A stretch of 6,920 nucleotides of DNA from an uncultured Corynebacterium sp. (GTDB lineage Bacteria; Actinomycetota; Actinomycetes; Mycobacteriales; Mycobacteriaceae): positions 1-6,920 of the forward strand of contig CAJZGD010000136.1 in the NCBI GenBank assembly GCA_915275065.1, given 5' to 3'. Below, in pieces: positions 1-5,991 of the stretch (positions within the stretch are counted from its first letter, which is position 1; each line of letters begins with the position of its first letter). The notes under the pieces are model-generated. The model was not told the origin of the DNA. It saw only the letters and a program-made list of their open reading frames with translations, and ran no database searches. The translations under genes and the position numbers were made by a program.

Positions 1-2
1 CC

Positions 3-278
3 CGCGCCTACCTGCGCTCCGCCACCCAACCGGCGCCCCGGCCGGTGCTCGCCCTCCTGGCGGCGGTAATCAGCAACCCGGCGGCGCTAGAAAGCCTGAA
101 CCAGCGCTATACCACGTGGCAACGCCGGCTCAACCATGATGGCATTCCCCCGCACGTCGCCACCCTTGTCCGCTGCGCCATAGACGGCCTGTGGTTGGCG
201 GAAACCTTCGACCTGGCCGCCCCGAACCCCGCCACCCGCAGCCGCATGCTCGCGGAACTAGAAAAGCTCATCAACTAG
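3..278 (+). CDS. TetR-family transcriptional regulator, C-terminal fragment (5' end outside window)
   Basis: The frame is open from the left edge and ends at TAG 276-278, giving about 91 residues. The fragment is all-helical and carries a segment reading LVRCAIDGLWLAETF, which resembles the ligand-binding/dimerisation domain of TetR/AcrR repressors, where a DGLWLA-type helix near the C-terminus is common. The N-terminal DNA-binding helix-turn-helix lies upstream of the window, so neither the start nor the target can be seen. A GTG at position 45 is internal and is not a credible start, because the reading frame and the domain extend further left. The gene is convergent with the MerR-type gene, 41 bases away. 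Family membership comes from recalled sequence character, not from a search. Confidence 0.8.
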   Translation, partial: RAYLRSATQPAPRPVLALLAAVISNPAALESLNQRYTTWQRRLNHDGIPPHVATLVRCAIDGLWLAETFDLAAPNPATRSRMLAELEKLIN

Positions 279-319
279 CGGCCGCGGTGCCGCAAGGTTC
301 GGCGTCGTTAAGCATGCAA

Positions 320-1120
320 TTATTGCCAGCGAACGTTTTCCAAATCCACGCCGTGCGCTTGGGCGTTGGCCTCAATAATGTCACGCAGCCACACTGCCAG
401 GCCGTCGGCGAACCCGTCGTAGTACTGCTTGAACCGGGGGTCGGCAACATAGCTGCGGGCCAAAATCACGTGCTTGGAGTGGGTCACCGGGAACCAATCC
501 AGCGACTCCCGGGCCAGCTCCGCCAGCTCATTGGCCTCTGCGGAACCCGGCTTCACACCCCGCCGCATCGCGTCAGCCAGCGTTTCCTGCACGTGGGACG
601 TTTTCTCCCGCATTGCTGCCCAATCAGCCTCTGACATGGACTTTTGCTTTTCCATGGCCTGCGCCCACTCTTCGGTGTGTCCGTATTTTTCCTCCGCCTC
701 GGCCTCCAATTCGGGGCGGTAAAACTCGCCCATGATTTCTTTCCGCCGAGCCTCGGGAACTTCATGAGTGCTCATTGCTTCCTCCAAAAGCGTATCCAGG
801 GCATGCAACATGCCCGAAATGTGATCTTGTTGCTGCAGGAGAAGCCGCCGCTGCGTCCGTAACTGCGTAACCACATCGGCGTTATCGCCCGATGGATCAT
901 CCAAGAGCTCCCGGATGGCCTGCAACTTCAACCCCACCGCCCGATACGTCAACACATCATGGATGCGCTGCATGTCGGACTCCGTGTACTGGCGGAAATC
1001 CTGCCAATCCCGATAGCTAGGAACCACCAACTCAATCTGATCCCAGTAACGCAACGTGCGCACTGTCAGCCCAAATTGGGCGGCAACATCACCTATTGTG
1101 TAGGTTTCTTCTTCCTGCAT
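320..1120 (-). CDS. MerR-family transcriptional activator with TipAS-like ligand-binding domain
   Basis: The product is 266 aa from the ATG at 1120. Residues 7-27 (YTIGDVAAQFGLTVRTLRYWD) form the MerR winged-helix DNA-binding motif, the wing follows to about residue 73, and residues 83-116 are a long heptad-like helix suited to dimerisation. Residues about 140-266 resemble the TipAS antibiotic-recognition domain, including DWFPVTHSKHVILARSYVAD and YYDGFADGLAVWLRD. TipAL/AlbA-type proteins bind peptide-like or hydrophobic drugs and activate promoters by DNA distortion. An in-frame ATG at 1183 would add 21 residues that do not look like MerR and would overlap the divergent promoter. I prefer 1120, which puts the helix-turn-helix at the N-terminus as is usual for the family. 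The gene is divergent from the methyltransferase, its most likely target along with itself. The ligand is unknown. Confidence 0.88.
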   Translation of the reverse strand: MQEEETYTIGDVAAQFGLTVRTLRYWDQIELVVPSYRDWQDFRQYTESDMQRIHDVLTYRAVGLKLQAIRELLDDPSGDNADVVTQLRTQRRLLLQQQDHISGMLHALDTLLEEAMSTHEVPEARRKEIMGEFYRPELEAEAEEKYGHTEEWAQAMEKQKSMSEADWAAMREKTSHVQETLADAMRRGVKPGSAEANELAELARESLDWFPVTHSKHVILARSYVADPRFKQYYDGFADGLAVWLRDIIEANAQAHGVDLENVRWQ

Positions 1121-1127
1121 GACTCCA

Positions 1128-1133
1128 ACCCTA
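1128..1133 (-). promoter_or_regulatory. Candidate -10 box for a leaderless MerR-type gene transcript
   Basis: On the minus strand TAGGGT (fits TANNNT) ends seven bases before the ATG at 1120, the spacing seen for leaderless actinobacterial transcripts. The -35 is weak (TGGTGA, about 16 bases upstream) and overlaps one arm of the 1149-1173 inverted repeat. A GGAG two bases before the ATG is too close to serve as a normal Shine-Dalgarno. Tentative. Confidence 0.35.
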
Positions 1134-1148
1134 AAACCCTGACGCGAC

Positions 1149-1173
1149 GTCACCACCAAACAGCGCTGGTGAC
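1149..1173. promoter_or_regulatory. Inverted repeat in the divergent merR-methyltransferase gap, candidate operator
   Basis: The arms GTCACCA (1149-1155) and TGGTGAC (1167-1173) are perfect 7-bp inverted repeats separated by 11 bases. The repeat lies between the two divergent start codons, just upstream of the methyltransferase -35 and over the possible merR -35. Binding by the adjacent MerR/TipAS protein is an inference from position. Classical MerR operators sit between -35 and -10, which is not the case here for the methyltransferase promoter, so an autoregulatory or unrelated role is possible. Confidence 0.45.
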
Positions 1174-1176
1174 ACG

Positions 1177-1206
1177 CTGACATTAGCTTATCGACGCACT
1201 ATAGTG
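1177..1206 (+). promoter_or_regulatory. Promoter of the methyltransferase gene, leaderless, with palindromic -10 region
   Basis: CTGACA (1177-1182) is one base from the -35 consensus and is separated by 17 bases from TATAGT (1200-1205), one base from the -10 consensus. Transcription should begin at about 1211-1214, essentially at the ATG (1214), so the mRNA is predicted to be leaderless. There is no Shine-Dalgarno. The -10 is embedded in the perfect 10-bp palindrome CACTATAGTG (1197-1206), which could be part of an operator. The consensus-like 17-bp spacing argues against classical MerR activation, which usually acts on 19-20 bp spacers. Confidence 0.65.
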
Positions 1207-1213
1207 GCACACC

Positions 1214-1831
1214 ATGACTAGTCAAACCCACGACATGTACCACGACCACGACGGGCCCCACTGGAGCGGCAACCCTAACCAGGCCCTCATCACCGAAATT
1301 GCGCTCGTCCCCACCCCGGAGCACTCCGCCGCCGCCCTCGACATCGGCGCGGGCGAAGGTGCCGACGCCATGTATCTCGCCACCCACGGCTATACCGTGA
1401 CCGCCCTCGAACCCTCCGAAATCGCCAGCGGCCGCATCACCCGCGCCCTCACCACCGAGGAACTGCGGCGCCGCGTCACCGTCCGCACCGAACCATTCGA
1501 AACCGCGCACCTTGACGAATACGACCTGGTCACAGCGTTCTACACCCCGCTGCGGAACACCGAAGAAACCCTCACCAAACTCCTCGGCAGCATCAAACCC
1601 GGCGGCCACCTCATCGTCGTGCACCACGACGACATCACCCACATGGCCCAGCGCGAAAACGCCGACGTCACCGACTTCCTTACCCCCGACCGGTTGCACC
1701 AGATCATCACCAGCCGTTACCTGGACGACTACGACGTTCTCACCCACGGCGAATTCACCCGCCACGTCACCGGCGGCATGGGGGCCGGCCACACCATCGA
1801 CCGGGTCCTCCACATCATCCGACGCCCATAA
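1214..1831 (+). CDS. Class I SAM-dependent methyltransferase
   Basis: The product is 205 aa, the usual size for a single-domain Rossmann methyltransferase. Near the N-terminus, HWSGNPNQAL (residues 16-25) matches the WSG-x-PN segment common in small class I enzymes. Motif I is LDIGAGEG (42-49), which binds SAM. The acidic residue expected to hold the ribose hydroxyls is E66 in TVTALEPSE. The DLVTAFY stretch and IKPGGHLIVVHH (from residue 127) fit motifs II-III. No membrane segment or signal peptide is present, so it should be cytoplasmic. The substrate cannot be read from the sequence. Because it is divergent from a TipAS-type activator, a role in modifying or tolerating a small toxic molecule is plausible but inferred. 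It starts at ATG 1214, immediately after the promoter and without a ribosome binding site. The gltX gene follows 114 bases later with its own promoter. Confidence 0.88.
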   Translation: MTSQTHDMYHDHDGPHWSGNPNQALITEIALVPTPEHSAAALDIGAGEGADAMYLATHGYTVTALEPSEIASGRITRALTTEELRRRVTVRTEPFETAHLDEYDLVTAFYTPLRNTEETLTKLLGSIKPGGHLIVVHHDDITHMAQRENADVTDFLTPDRLHQIITSRYLDDYDVLTHGEFTRHVTGGMGAGHTIDRVLHIIRRP

Positions 1832-1850
1832 CAACACCCTGTAGCCGCAG

Positions 1851-1889
1851 GAACCCGGCACCCCGATGAGGCTGCCACCTGCCGGTTTC
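1851..1889 (+). terminator. Possible hairpin terminator after the methyltransferase gene
   Basis: GAACCCGGCA (1851-1860) pairs with TGCCGGTTTC (1880-1889) in nine of ten positions, with a 19-base loop. No T-tract follows, so this is a weak terminator candidate. An overlapping alternative pairing is CCGGTT (1882-1887) with AACCGG (1901-1906). Confidence 0.3.
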
Positions 1890-1931
1890 CCACGGCCATC
1901 AACCGGATATAGCCCCAGCCCACCCATCCAC

Positions 1932-1937
1932 TACACT
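1932..1937 (+). promoter_or_regulatory. -10 box of gltX, leaderless start
   Basis: TACACT fits the corynebacterial TANANT -10 and ends eight bases before the ATG of gltX (1946), so the transcript is predicted to be leaderless. No Shine-Dalgarno precedes the ATG. No good -35 lies 17-18 bases upstream. The nine bases TACACTAAG are identical to those of the ribM promoter on the minus strand near 4539-4547. An alternative upstream -10 is TATAGC at 1908-1913. Confidence 0.5.
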
Positions 1938-1945
1938 AAGAAACC

Positions 1946-3439
1946 ATGTCCGAAGTACGCGTTCGCTTTTGCCCCTCACCCACCGGAACCCCCCATGTGG
2001 GGATGGTGCGCACCGCCCTCTTCAACTGGGCCTACGCTCGCCACACCGGGGGGAAACTCATCTTCCGCATCGAAGACACCGACGCCGCCCGCGACTCCGA
2101 GGAATCCTACCAAGCCATCGTCGACTCCCTCACCTGGCTCGGCATGGACTGGGACGAGGGCGTGGAAAAAGGCGGCCCGCACGCCCCCTACCGGCAATCG
2201 CAGCGCATGGACATCTACGCCGACGTGCTAGAAAAACTCAAACAAGGCGGATTTGTTTACCCCGCATACTCCACCGCCGAAGAAGTCGAGGCCCGGCACA
2301 AAGCCGCCGGCCGCGACCCCAAACTCGGCTACGACAATTACGACCGTGACCTCACCGAGGCGCAAATAGCCGCATTCGAAGCCGAGGGTCGCAAACCCGT
2401 GTGGCGGCTCCGCATGCCCGACACCGACTGGGCCTGGACCGACCTGGTCCGCGGCGACATCGAATTCAAGGCCGGCAGCCAACCCGACTTCGTGGTCGCC
2501 CGCTCCAACGGTGCCCCCCTCTACACCCTGGTCAACCCGGTCGACGACGCCATCATGGGCGTCACCCACGTCCTGCGCGGCGAAGACCTGCTGCCCTCCA
2601 CCCCCCGCCAGCTCGCCCTCTACGAGGCACTCAAAGCCATCGGCGTGGCCCACCACACCCCCCAATTCGGCCACCTGCCGTTCGTCATGGGGGAGGGGAA
2701 CAAAAAACTCTCCAAACGCGACCCCCAATCCGACCTGTTCCACCACCGGAGCGCCGGGATCATCCCCGAGGGAATGCTGAACTACCTGGCCCTCCTGGGC
2801 TGGTCCCTCTCGCACGAACGAGACATTTTCAGCGTGGCGGAACTCATCGAAAACTTCGACGTCACCGACGTGCTGGCCAACCCGGCGCGCTTCGACCAGA
2901 AAAAACTCGAAGCCATCAACGCCGACCACATCCGCCAACTCCCGCTCGACGACTTCACCCGCCGGCTCCGCGACTACCTGGCCGAATACTATGATTTCCC
3001 CGCCGACTACCCGGAGCAGAAATTCGCCCTCCTGGCCGAATTGGTGCAAACCCGGATCAAAACCCTGTCGGATGCGTGGGGGCTGGTGAAATTCCTCGTC
3101 ACCGCGGACGAGGACCTCACGCTCGACGAAAAATCGGCGAAGAAAAACCTGAAGGAAACCGCCATACAGCCGCTCGACGCCGGCATTGCCGCCCTGGAGC
3201 TTGTCGACGACTGGAACACCGCCGCCATCGAATCGGCCCTCTCCGCCGCCCTCATCGACGATCTGGGTCTTAAACCCCGGGTCGCCTACGGGGCCCTGCG
3301 GGTGGGCATTTCCGGGCAGGCCGTGTCCCCACCACTGTTCGAATCCATGGAATTGTTAGGGAAGGAATCCACCCTGGCCCGGCTGCGGGCCACCCGGGCG
3401 GTCACCCCCTTCGTGCCGAATACTTCCGCCGGCTCATAA
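1946..3439 (+). CDS. gltX: Glutamyl-tRNA synthetase
   Basis: The product is 497 aa, normal for bacterial GluRS. It is a class Ic aminoacyl-tRNA synthetase that charges tRNA-Glu with glutamate in the cytoplasm. The N-terminus has RVRFCPSPTGTPHVGMVRTA with the HIGH-type motif as HVGM (residues 17-20), followed by FRIEDTD. The KMSKS motif is KLSKR (254-258), after HLPFVMGEGNK. The catalytic Rossmann domain spans about 1-310 and the helical anticodon-binding domain the rest. In actinobacteria lacking GlnRS, GltX is typically non-discriminating and also makes Glu-tRNA-Gln for GatCAB to amidate; that applies here by family knowledge, not from a motif I can see. Its expected tRNA substrates lie about 2.5 kb downstream. 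The ATG at 1946 is at the exact N-terminus of the conserved domain. The gene ends at a hairpin shared with the convergent ribM. Confidence 0.98.
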   Translation: MSEVRVRFCPSPTGTPHVGMVRTALFNWAYARHTGGKLIFRIEDTDAARDSEESYQAIVDSLTWLGMDWDEGVEKGGPHAPYRQSQRMDIYADVLEKLKQGGFVYPAYSTAEEVEARHKAAGRDPKLGYDNYDRDLTEAQIAAFEAEGRKPVWRLRMPDTDWAWTDLVRGDIEFKAGSQPDFVVARSNGAPLYTLVNPVDDAIMGVTHVLRGEDLLPSTPRQLALYEALKAIGVAHHTPQFGHLPFVMGEGNKKLSKRDPQSDLFHHRSAGIIPEGMLNYLALLGWSLSHERDIFSVAELIENFDVTDVLANPARFDQKKLEAINADHIRQLPLDDFTRRLRDYLAEYYDFPADYPEQKFALLAELVQTRIKTLSDAWGLVKFLVTADEDLTLDEKSAKKNLKETAIQPLDAGIAALELVDDWNTAAIESALSAALIDDLGLKPRVAYGALRVGISGQAVSPPLFESMELLGKESTLARLRATRAVTPFVPNTSAGS

Positions 3440-3452
3440 CCATAGAAAACCA

Positions 3453-3501
3453 ATGGCCCCGGGCCTAGAAGAGCATTGTGCTCCTCCAGGCCCGGGGCCA
3501 T
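3453..3501. terminator. Large bidirectional hairpin between convergent gltX and ribM
   Basis: A perfect 14-bp outer stem (3453-3466 with 3488-3501; core GGCCCCGGGCC) continues inward through seven more pairs out of nine (3467-3475 with 3479-3487, two A-C mismatches) to a 3-base loop. The whole 49 bases therefore form nearly one continuous hairpin. It lies 14 bases after the gltX stop and 27 bases beyond the ribM stop. Reading on the minus strand, the stem is followed by TTGGTTTTC, a modest T-rich tail. On the plus strand there is no T-run. Confidence 0.8.
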
Positions 3502-3527
3502 AAGAATTTGTGGACAGTCGGTTTGGT

Positions 3528-4289
3528 TTAGTGACGGACCGGTTGCGGTTCCGCGTTAGCATCGGCCTCGGCTGGGGCGCCGGCTGCCGCGGCCTCGGTG
3601 CGCTGCACCTTCAACCACACGAAGAATCCCCACAGCACAAAGGCCCCATACACCAGGTACAACACGGCCGACGGGTAATAGCCGGCAGTGAGTAGCAGCG
3701 GAACGCCCACAATGTCCACACCAATCCACACCAGCCAAAACTCCGTCCAGCCGCGGGCCATACCGTAGGTGGCGAGCATGGAGCCGGTGAAGATCCAGGC
3801 GTCGGCAAGCGGACCCCACGAACCCAGCTGCGTGAAGATCCACGCGCACACAAGCGTGGAAATAATGGCGAATGCCACCATGCCCAACCGCTCCCGGGTC
3901 GACGCCCAGTGCGGCTGCACCGCCTTCACGTCCTCGGCGGGCTCGGACACAATCGACCGCGACGGGTCGGTTTCGTGCGACTCACGCAGACCAGCCTTGC
4001 GGGCCCTCGACCAATTCCACCAACCGTAGAAGCTCACGATCATAAACATGACCTGCCGGCCGGCCTGCCCGTAAAGATCCAAATTTTGGGGGGTGTGGAA
4101 AACCCCGCCCAAAAACACCGTGAACAGTAGGGCATTACCAACAATACCGATGGGCCACGCCCACACCATGCGCCGCATGCCGCCGAATGCGGAAGCAAGC
4201 CCGAACGCATTACCAATGATTTCCCGCCACAGAATCGACGCCCCGCCAATCGTCAGTGTGGCATTGAGTAGTTGAGTGAGAAGATCCAC
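3528..4289 (-). CDS. ribM: PnuC-family riboflavin transporter RibM (PnuX)
   Basis: The product is 253 aa, an integral membrane protein with about six to seven hydrophobic segments. The PnuC-family signature WAWPIGIVGN is at residues 43-52 and GWWNW at about 89-93. A charged cytoplasmic-type loop (about 94-130) separates the two halves, and the C-terminal tail is Ala/Glu/Pro-rich. PnuC proteins carry nicotinamide riboside, but the corynebacterial PnuX/RibM branch imports riboflavin by facilitated diffusion. The upstream FMN riboswitch makes riboflavin the likely substrate here. It starts at GTG 4289 with AAGGAG nine bases upstream, and there is no competing ATG. Expression should fall when FMN is abundant. 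It is convergent with gltX and divergent from the esterase gene. Confidence 0.93.
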   Translation of the reverse strand: MDLLTQLLNATLTIGGASILWREIIGNAFGLASAFGGMRRMVWAWPIGIVGNALLFTVFLGGVFHTPQNLDLYGQAGRQVMFMIVSFYGWWNWSRARKAGLRESHETDPSRSIVSEPAEDVKAVQPHWASTRERLGMVAFAIISTLVCAWIFTQLGSWGPLADAWIFTGSMLATYGMARGWTEFWLVWIGVDIVGVPLLLTAGYYPSAVLYLVYGAFVLWGFFVWLKVQRTEAAAAGAPAEADANAEPQPVRH

Positions 4290-4298
4290 TTATGGTTA

Positions 4299-4316
4299 CT
4301 CCTTAAAAATAAAGGA
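4299..4316 (-). promoter_or_regulatory. ribM Shine-Dalgarno sequestered in a hairpin
   Basis: On the minus strand AAGGAG (4304-4299) is nine bases from the GTG start. Bases 4312-4316 and 4300-4304 pair as a 5-bp stem (TCCTT with AAGGA) around a 7-base loop, so the Shine-Dalgarno can be hidden. A second possible pairing is TTACTC, further upstream in the leader, with GAGTAA overlapping the Shine-Dalgarno. This suggests that FMN control acts on translation initiation. No obvious intrinsic terminator lies between the aptamer and the gene. Confidence 0.6.
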
Positions 4317-4382
4317 ACGAACAAGAGTAAATCCTCAAGGCAATATGTAGTGATGTAGCCAGAAAACCAAAAATTTTCCGCC

Positions 4383-4533
4383 CATTCTCTTCCATCCAGA
4401 CTGTCACTGTCGGCTGTGGGATCACACCACAATCAGCTTGACCTTCTTGGAGAAAACCCCAAGAAGCGCTCGCGGGCTCACCCCCAAAAGGGGGATCACC
4501 GCCGGTGGGGACTTTCACCCCGCCCTGAGAACG
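4383..4533 (-). ncRNA. FMN riboswitch (RFN element) in the ribM leader
   Basis: Read on the minus strand, the leader contains the conserved RFN blocks in order: AGGGCGGGGTGAAAGTCCC, then ACCGGCGGTGATC, then GAGCCCGCGAGCG, a variable hairpin CTTCTTGGGGTTTTCTCCAAGAAG, and finally CAGCCGACAGTGACAGTC with TGGATGGAAGAGA. The closing P1 helix is formed by 4533-4527 (CGTTCTC) and 4389-4383 (GAGAATG) with one G-U pair. The aptamer binds FMN. It begins almost at the predicted transcription start and ends about 93 bases before the ribM start codon. Confidence 0.96.
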
Positions 4534-4541
4534 TATCCCTT

Positions 4542-4547
4542 AGTGTA
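4542..4547 (-). promoter_or_regulatory. -10 box of the ribM transcript
   Basis: On the minus strand TACACT (4547-4542) fits the TANANT -10. Transcription would start near 4535, immediately before P1 of the riboswitch. A weak -35 candidate, TTCCAT (4570-4565), lies 17 bases upstream. Confidence 0.5.
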
Positions 4548-4673
4548 GGACAAACCGGGGGGAAATGGAAGCCGAATTAACCAGCAAGTTTCGATAAGCG
4601 AACCACGAAAATTTGCCAAAGATTAACCCATAAATGGTGGTGAGGATTGTAACAACGAGGTATGGAAGGCGGA

Positions 4674-4711
4674 TATATTCTATAGTCATTCTTATCACCA
4701 GTGGTGTTAAG
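4674..4711 (+). promoter_or_regulatory. Promoter-like box with adjoining 21-bp palindrome, upstream of the esterase gene
   Basis: TATATT (4674-4679) and TATAGT (4681-4686) are good -10 candidates. They are followed directly by a near-perfect palindrome at 4691-4711: arms CTTATCACCA and TGGTGTTAAG around a central G, with nine of ten positions matching. Transcription starting from TATAGT would begin inside the palindrome, the usual place for a repressor operator. The -35 is not convincing. The rest of 4560-4780 is AT-rich intergenic DNA in which I see no gene. Confidence 0.5.
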
Positions 4712-4772
4712 ATGAGATGGCTTCGATGCGGTCACCCGGCCCTATCGACACCCTACTAGCTATGGATTAGTT

Positions 4773-4792
4773 TATAACAATTGATTTTTAGG
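4773..4792 (+). promoter_or_regulatory. Second -10 candidate and weak Shine-Dalgarno before the esterase start
   Basis: TATAAC (4773-4778) is a possible -10 close to the gene. AGG (4790-4792) lies nine bases before GTG 4802 and supports that start over TTG 4781. Both signals are short and could be chance. Confidence 0.3.
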
Positions 4793-4801
4793 CTTGAAAA
4801 C

Positions 4802-5824
4802 GTGTTACCTCAATCGGTTAAAAAGATTTTTAGCACCTCAGGTGCCGTGGCGCTCCTCACCGCCAGCAGCTTAGGCATTTCCAACGCGGAATCCGCCGAA
4901 ACGCTGCGGCAATTCTTCGAGCGCACCGCCACCCCACAGGTCACTACTGTTGCGGACAGTAACGCTGCAGCGGACGCTTCGGCGCAGCCGTCGACACCTG
5001 CGGAACCTACCATTGAGGACGACCACGGATCGAATCCCAACCCCCCGGTAGCGTCCGGTGATACCCAAAGCATTACGCTCACCACCACGGATGGGACCCA
5101 GCGCCGCTACATTATGCATGTGGGCGCCAACTATAACCCCGACAAACCCAACCCCATGCCGGTGCTCTTTAGCTTCCATGGGTGGGACCAGTCGGTGGAC
5201 TCCTTTATGGAATCCTCCGCCTATCAAAACACCCGCGCCTGGAATGACGCCATTGTCATCTACCCGGAAGCGCTCGATGGGGCTTGGGAGGCGGCGCCAT
5301 ACGCCACAGGTAGGCCGGGCAAGGACCTCGCCTTCATGGAAGACATCATCGCCCACGTCGACAACGATTACCTCATCGACCGGCACCGCGTCTACGCCAG
5401 CGGATTCTCCAACGGCGGCGGCATGGCGGCCGTTGTTGGCTGCCACCTGCCGGACAAGTTTGCCGCCTTCGCCTCCGTGTCGGGCGCTTACTACCAGCAG
5501 GTCAATGTGGGCTGCTCCGAGCGGCCCATCCCCGCCATGATCGTGCACAACGTCGACGACCCCGTGGTCCACTACAAGGGCGGGCCCCGCAACGGTGGCC
5601 AACTCATCCCCGTCTACGAGGTCGCCTACCAGTACGCGCACCGCAACCATTGTGACCTACTGCCCCCCACCAGCAGCGACATCACCAATGGCACCCGCCT
5701 GACCTTCAATAACTGTGAGGAACCCACCCAGCACATCAGGGTCAATGTTGGCGGCCACACCTGGCCCCGCAACCCCGACATCGCATTTGAAGCCTGGCAA
5801 TTCCTTTCCAGCCAAGCCCGCTAG
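4802..5824 (+). CDS. Secreted LpqC/PHB-depolymerase-type esterase (alpha/beta hydrolase)
   Basis: The product is 340 aa from GTG 4802, or 347 aa from TTG 4781. The N-terminus has two lysines, a hydrophobic stretch (IFSTSGAVALLTASSLGI) and a likely signal-peptidase site near NAESA, so the enzyme is probably exported. An Ala/Pro/Ser/Thr-rich linker follows, up to about residue 88. The catalytic domain shows the oxyanion segment FSFHGWDQS, the nucleophile elbow GFSNGG (Ser203), a probable catalytic Asp253 in HNVDDPVVHY, and His319 in VGGHTWP, in the order seen in the LpqC/feruloyl-esterase/PHB-depolymerase family (COG3509-like). It should cleave an ester bond of an extracellular substrate; which one (polyester, feruloyl, acetyl or envelope lipid) cannot be told. 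GTG 4802 is preferred because it gives a compact signal peptide and has AGG nine bases upstream. The gene is monocistronic. Confidence 0.85.
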   Translation: MLPQSVKKIFSTSGAVALLTASSLGISNAESAETLRQFFERTATPQVTTVADSNAAADASAQPSTPAEPTIEDDHGSNPNPPVASGDTQSITLTTTDGTQRRYIMHVGANYNPDKPNPMPVLFSFHGWDQSVDSFMESSAYQNTRAWNDAIVIYPEALDGAWEAAPYATGRPGKDLAFMEDIIAHVDNDYLIDRHRVYASGFSNGGGMAAVVGCHLPDKFAAFASVSGAYYQQVNVGCSERPIPAMIVHNVDDPVVHYKGGPRNGGQLIPVYEVAYQYAHRNHCDLLPPTSSDITNGTRLTFNNCEEPTQHIRVNVGGHTWPRNPDIAFEAWQFLSSQAR

Positions 5825-5859
5825 CCATAGCCGCCTATCGACGCTTGTCGACGTGCACC

Positions 5860-5881
5860 GCCGCCCCACAGTGGGGGCGGC
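5860..5881 (+). terminator. GC-rich hairpin after the esterase gene
   Basis: GCCGCCCC (5860-5867) pairs perfectly with GGGGCGGC (5874-5881) around a 6-base loop, 35 bases after the stop codon. No T-run follows, as is common for actinobacterial hairpin terminators. Confidence 0.6.
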
Positions 5882-5906
5882 CCAGGGTGGCCACTGACCA
5901 GGGAAT

Positions 5907-5936
5907 TTGCCAAAGTAAACGCTTTATTGTTATATT
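5907..5936 (+). promoter_or_regulatory. Promoter of the tRNA cluster
   Basis: TTGCCA (5907-5912) and TATATT (5931-5936) are separated by 18 bases, which places the transcription start near 5943, about 50 bases before tRNA-Gln. The flanking 12-mer AATTTGCCAAAG (5904-5915) also occurs at 4610-4621. Confidence 0.6.
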
Positions 5937-5991
5937 TTTTCCTGTTGCCCAGCACGATCACGTGTGAAGCAACATGGAGAATGCTCCACAA

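Noticed and set aside
278..293. GCGGC/GCCGC hairpin after the TetR-type gene as a terminator
   Set aside because: The stem is only five pairs, overlaps the stop codon and lacks a T-run; too weak to call.
1199..1927. Minus-strand 242-codon frame opposite the methyltransferase gene
   Set aside because: It is a shadow produced by the GC-rich third positions of the methyltransferase gene, with Gly/Val/Asp-rich composition and no domain features.
2228..3049. Minus-strand 273-codon frame inside gltX
   Set aside because: It is antisense to the well-supported gltX coding sequence, with low-complexity Gly/Val composition; no promoter or ribosome binding site seen.
4303..4518. Minus-strand 71-codon frame starting MKVPTGGDPP
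   Set aside because: It is read through the FMN riboswitch and the ribM leader; the sequence is explained by conserved RNA structure.
4871..5650. Minus-strand 259-codon frame inside the esterase gene
   Set aside because: It is antisense to a gene with a readable catalytic triad, of biased Val/Gly/Asp composition.
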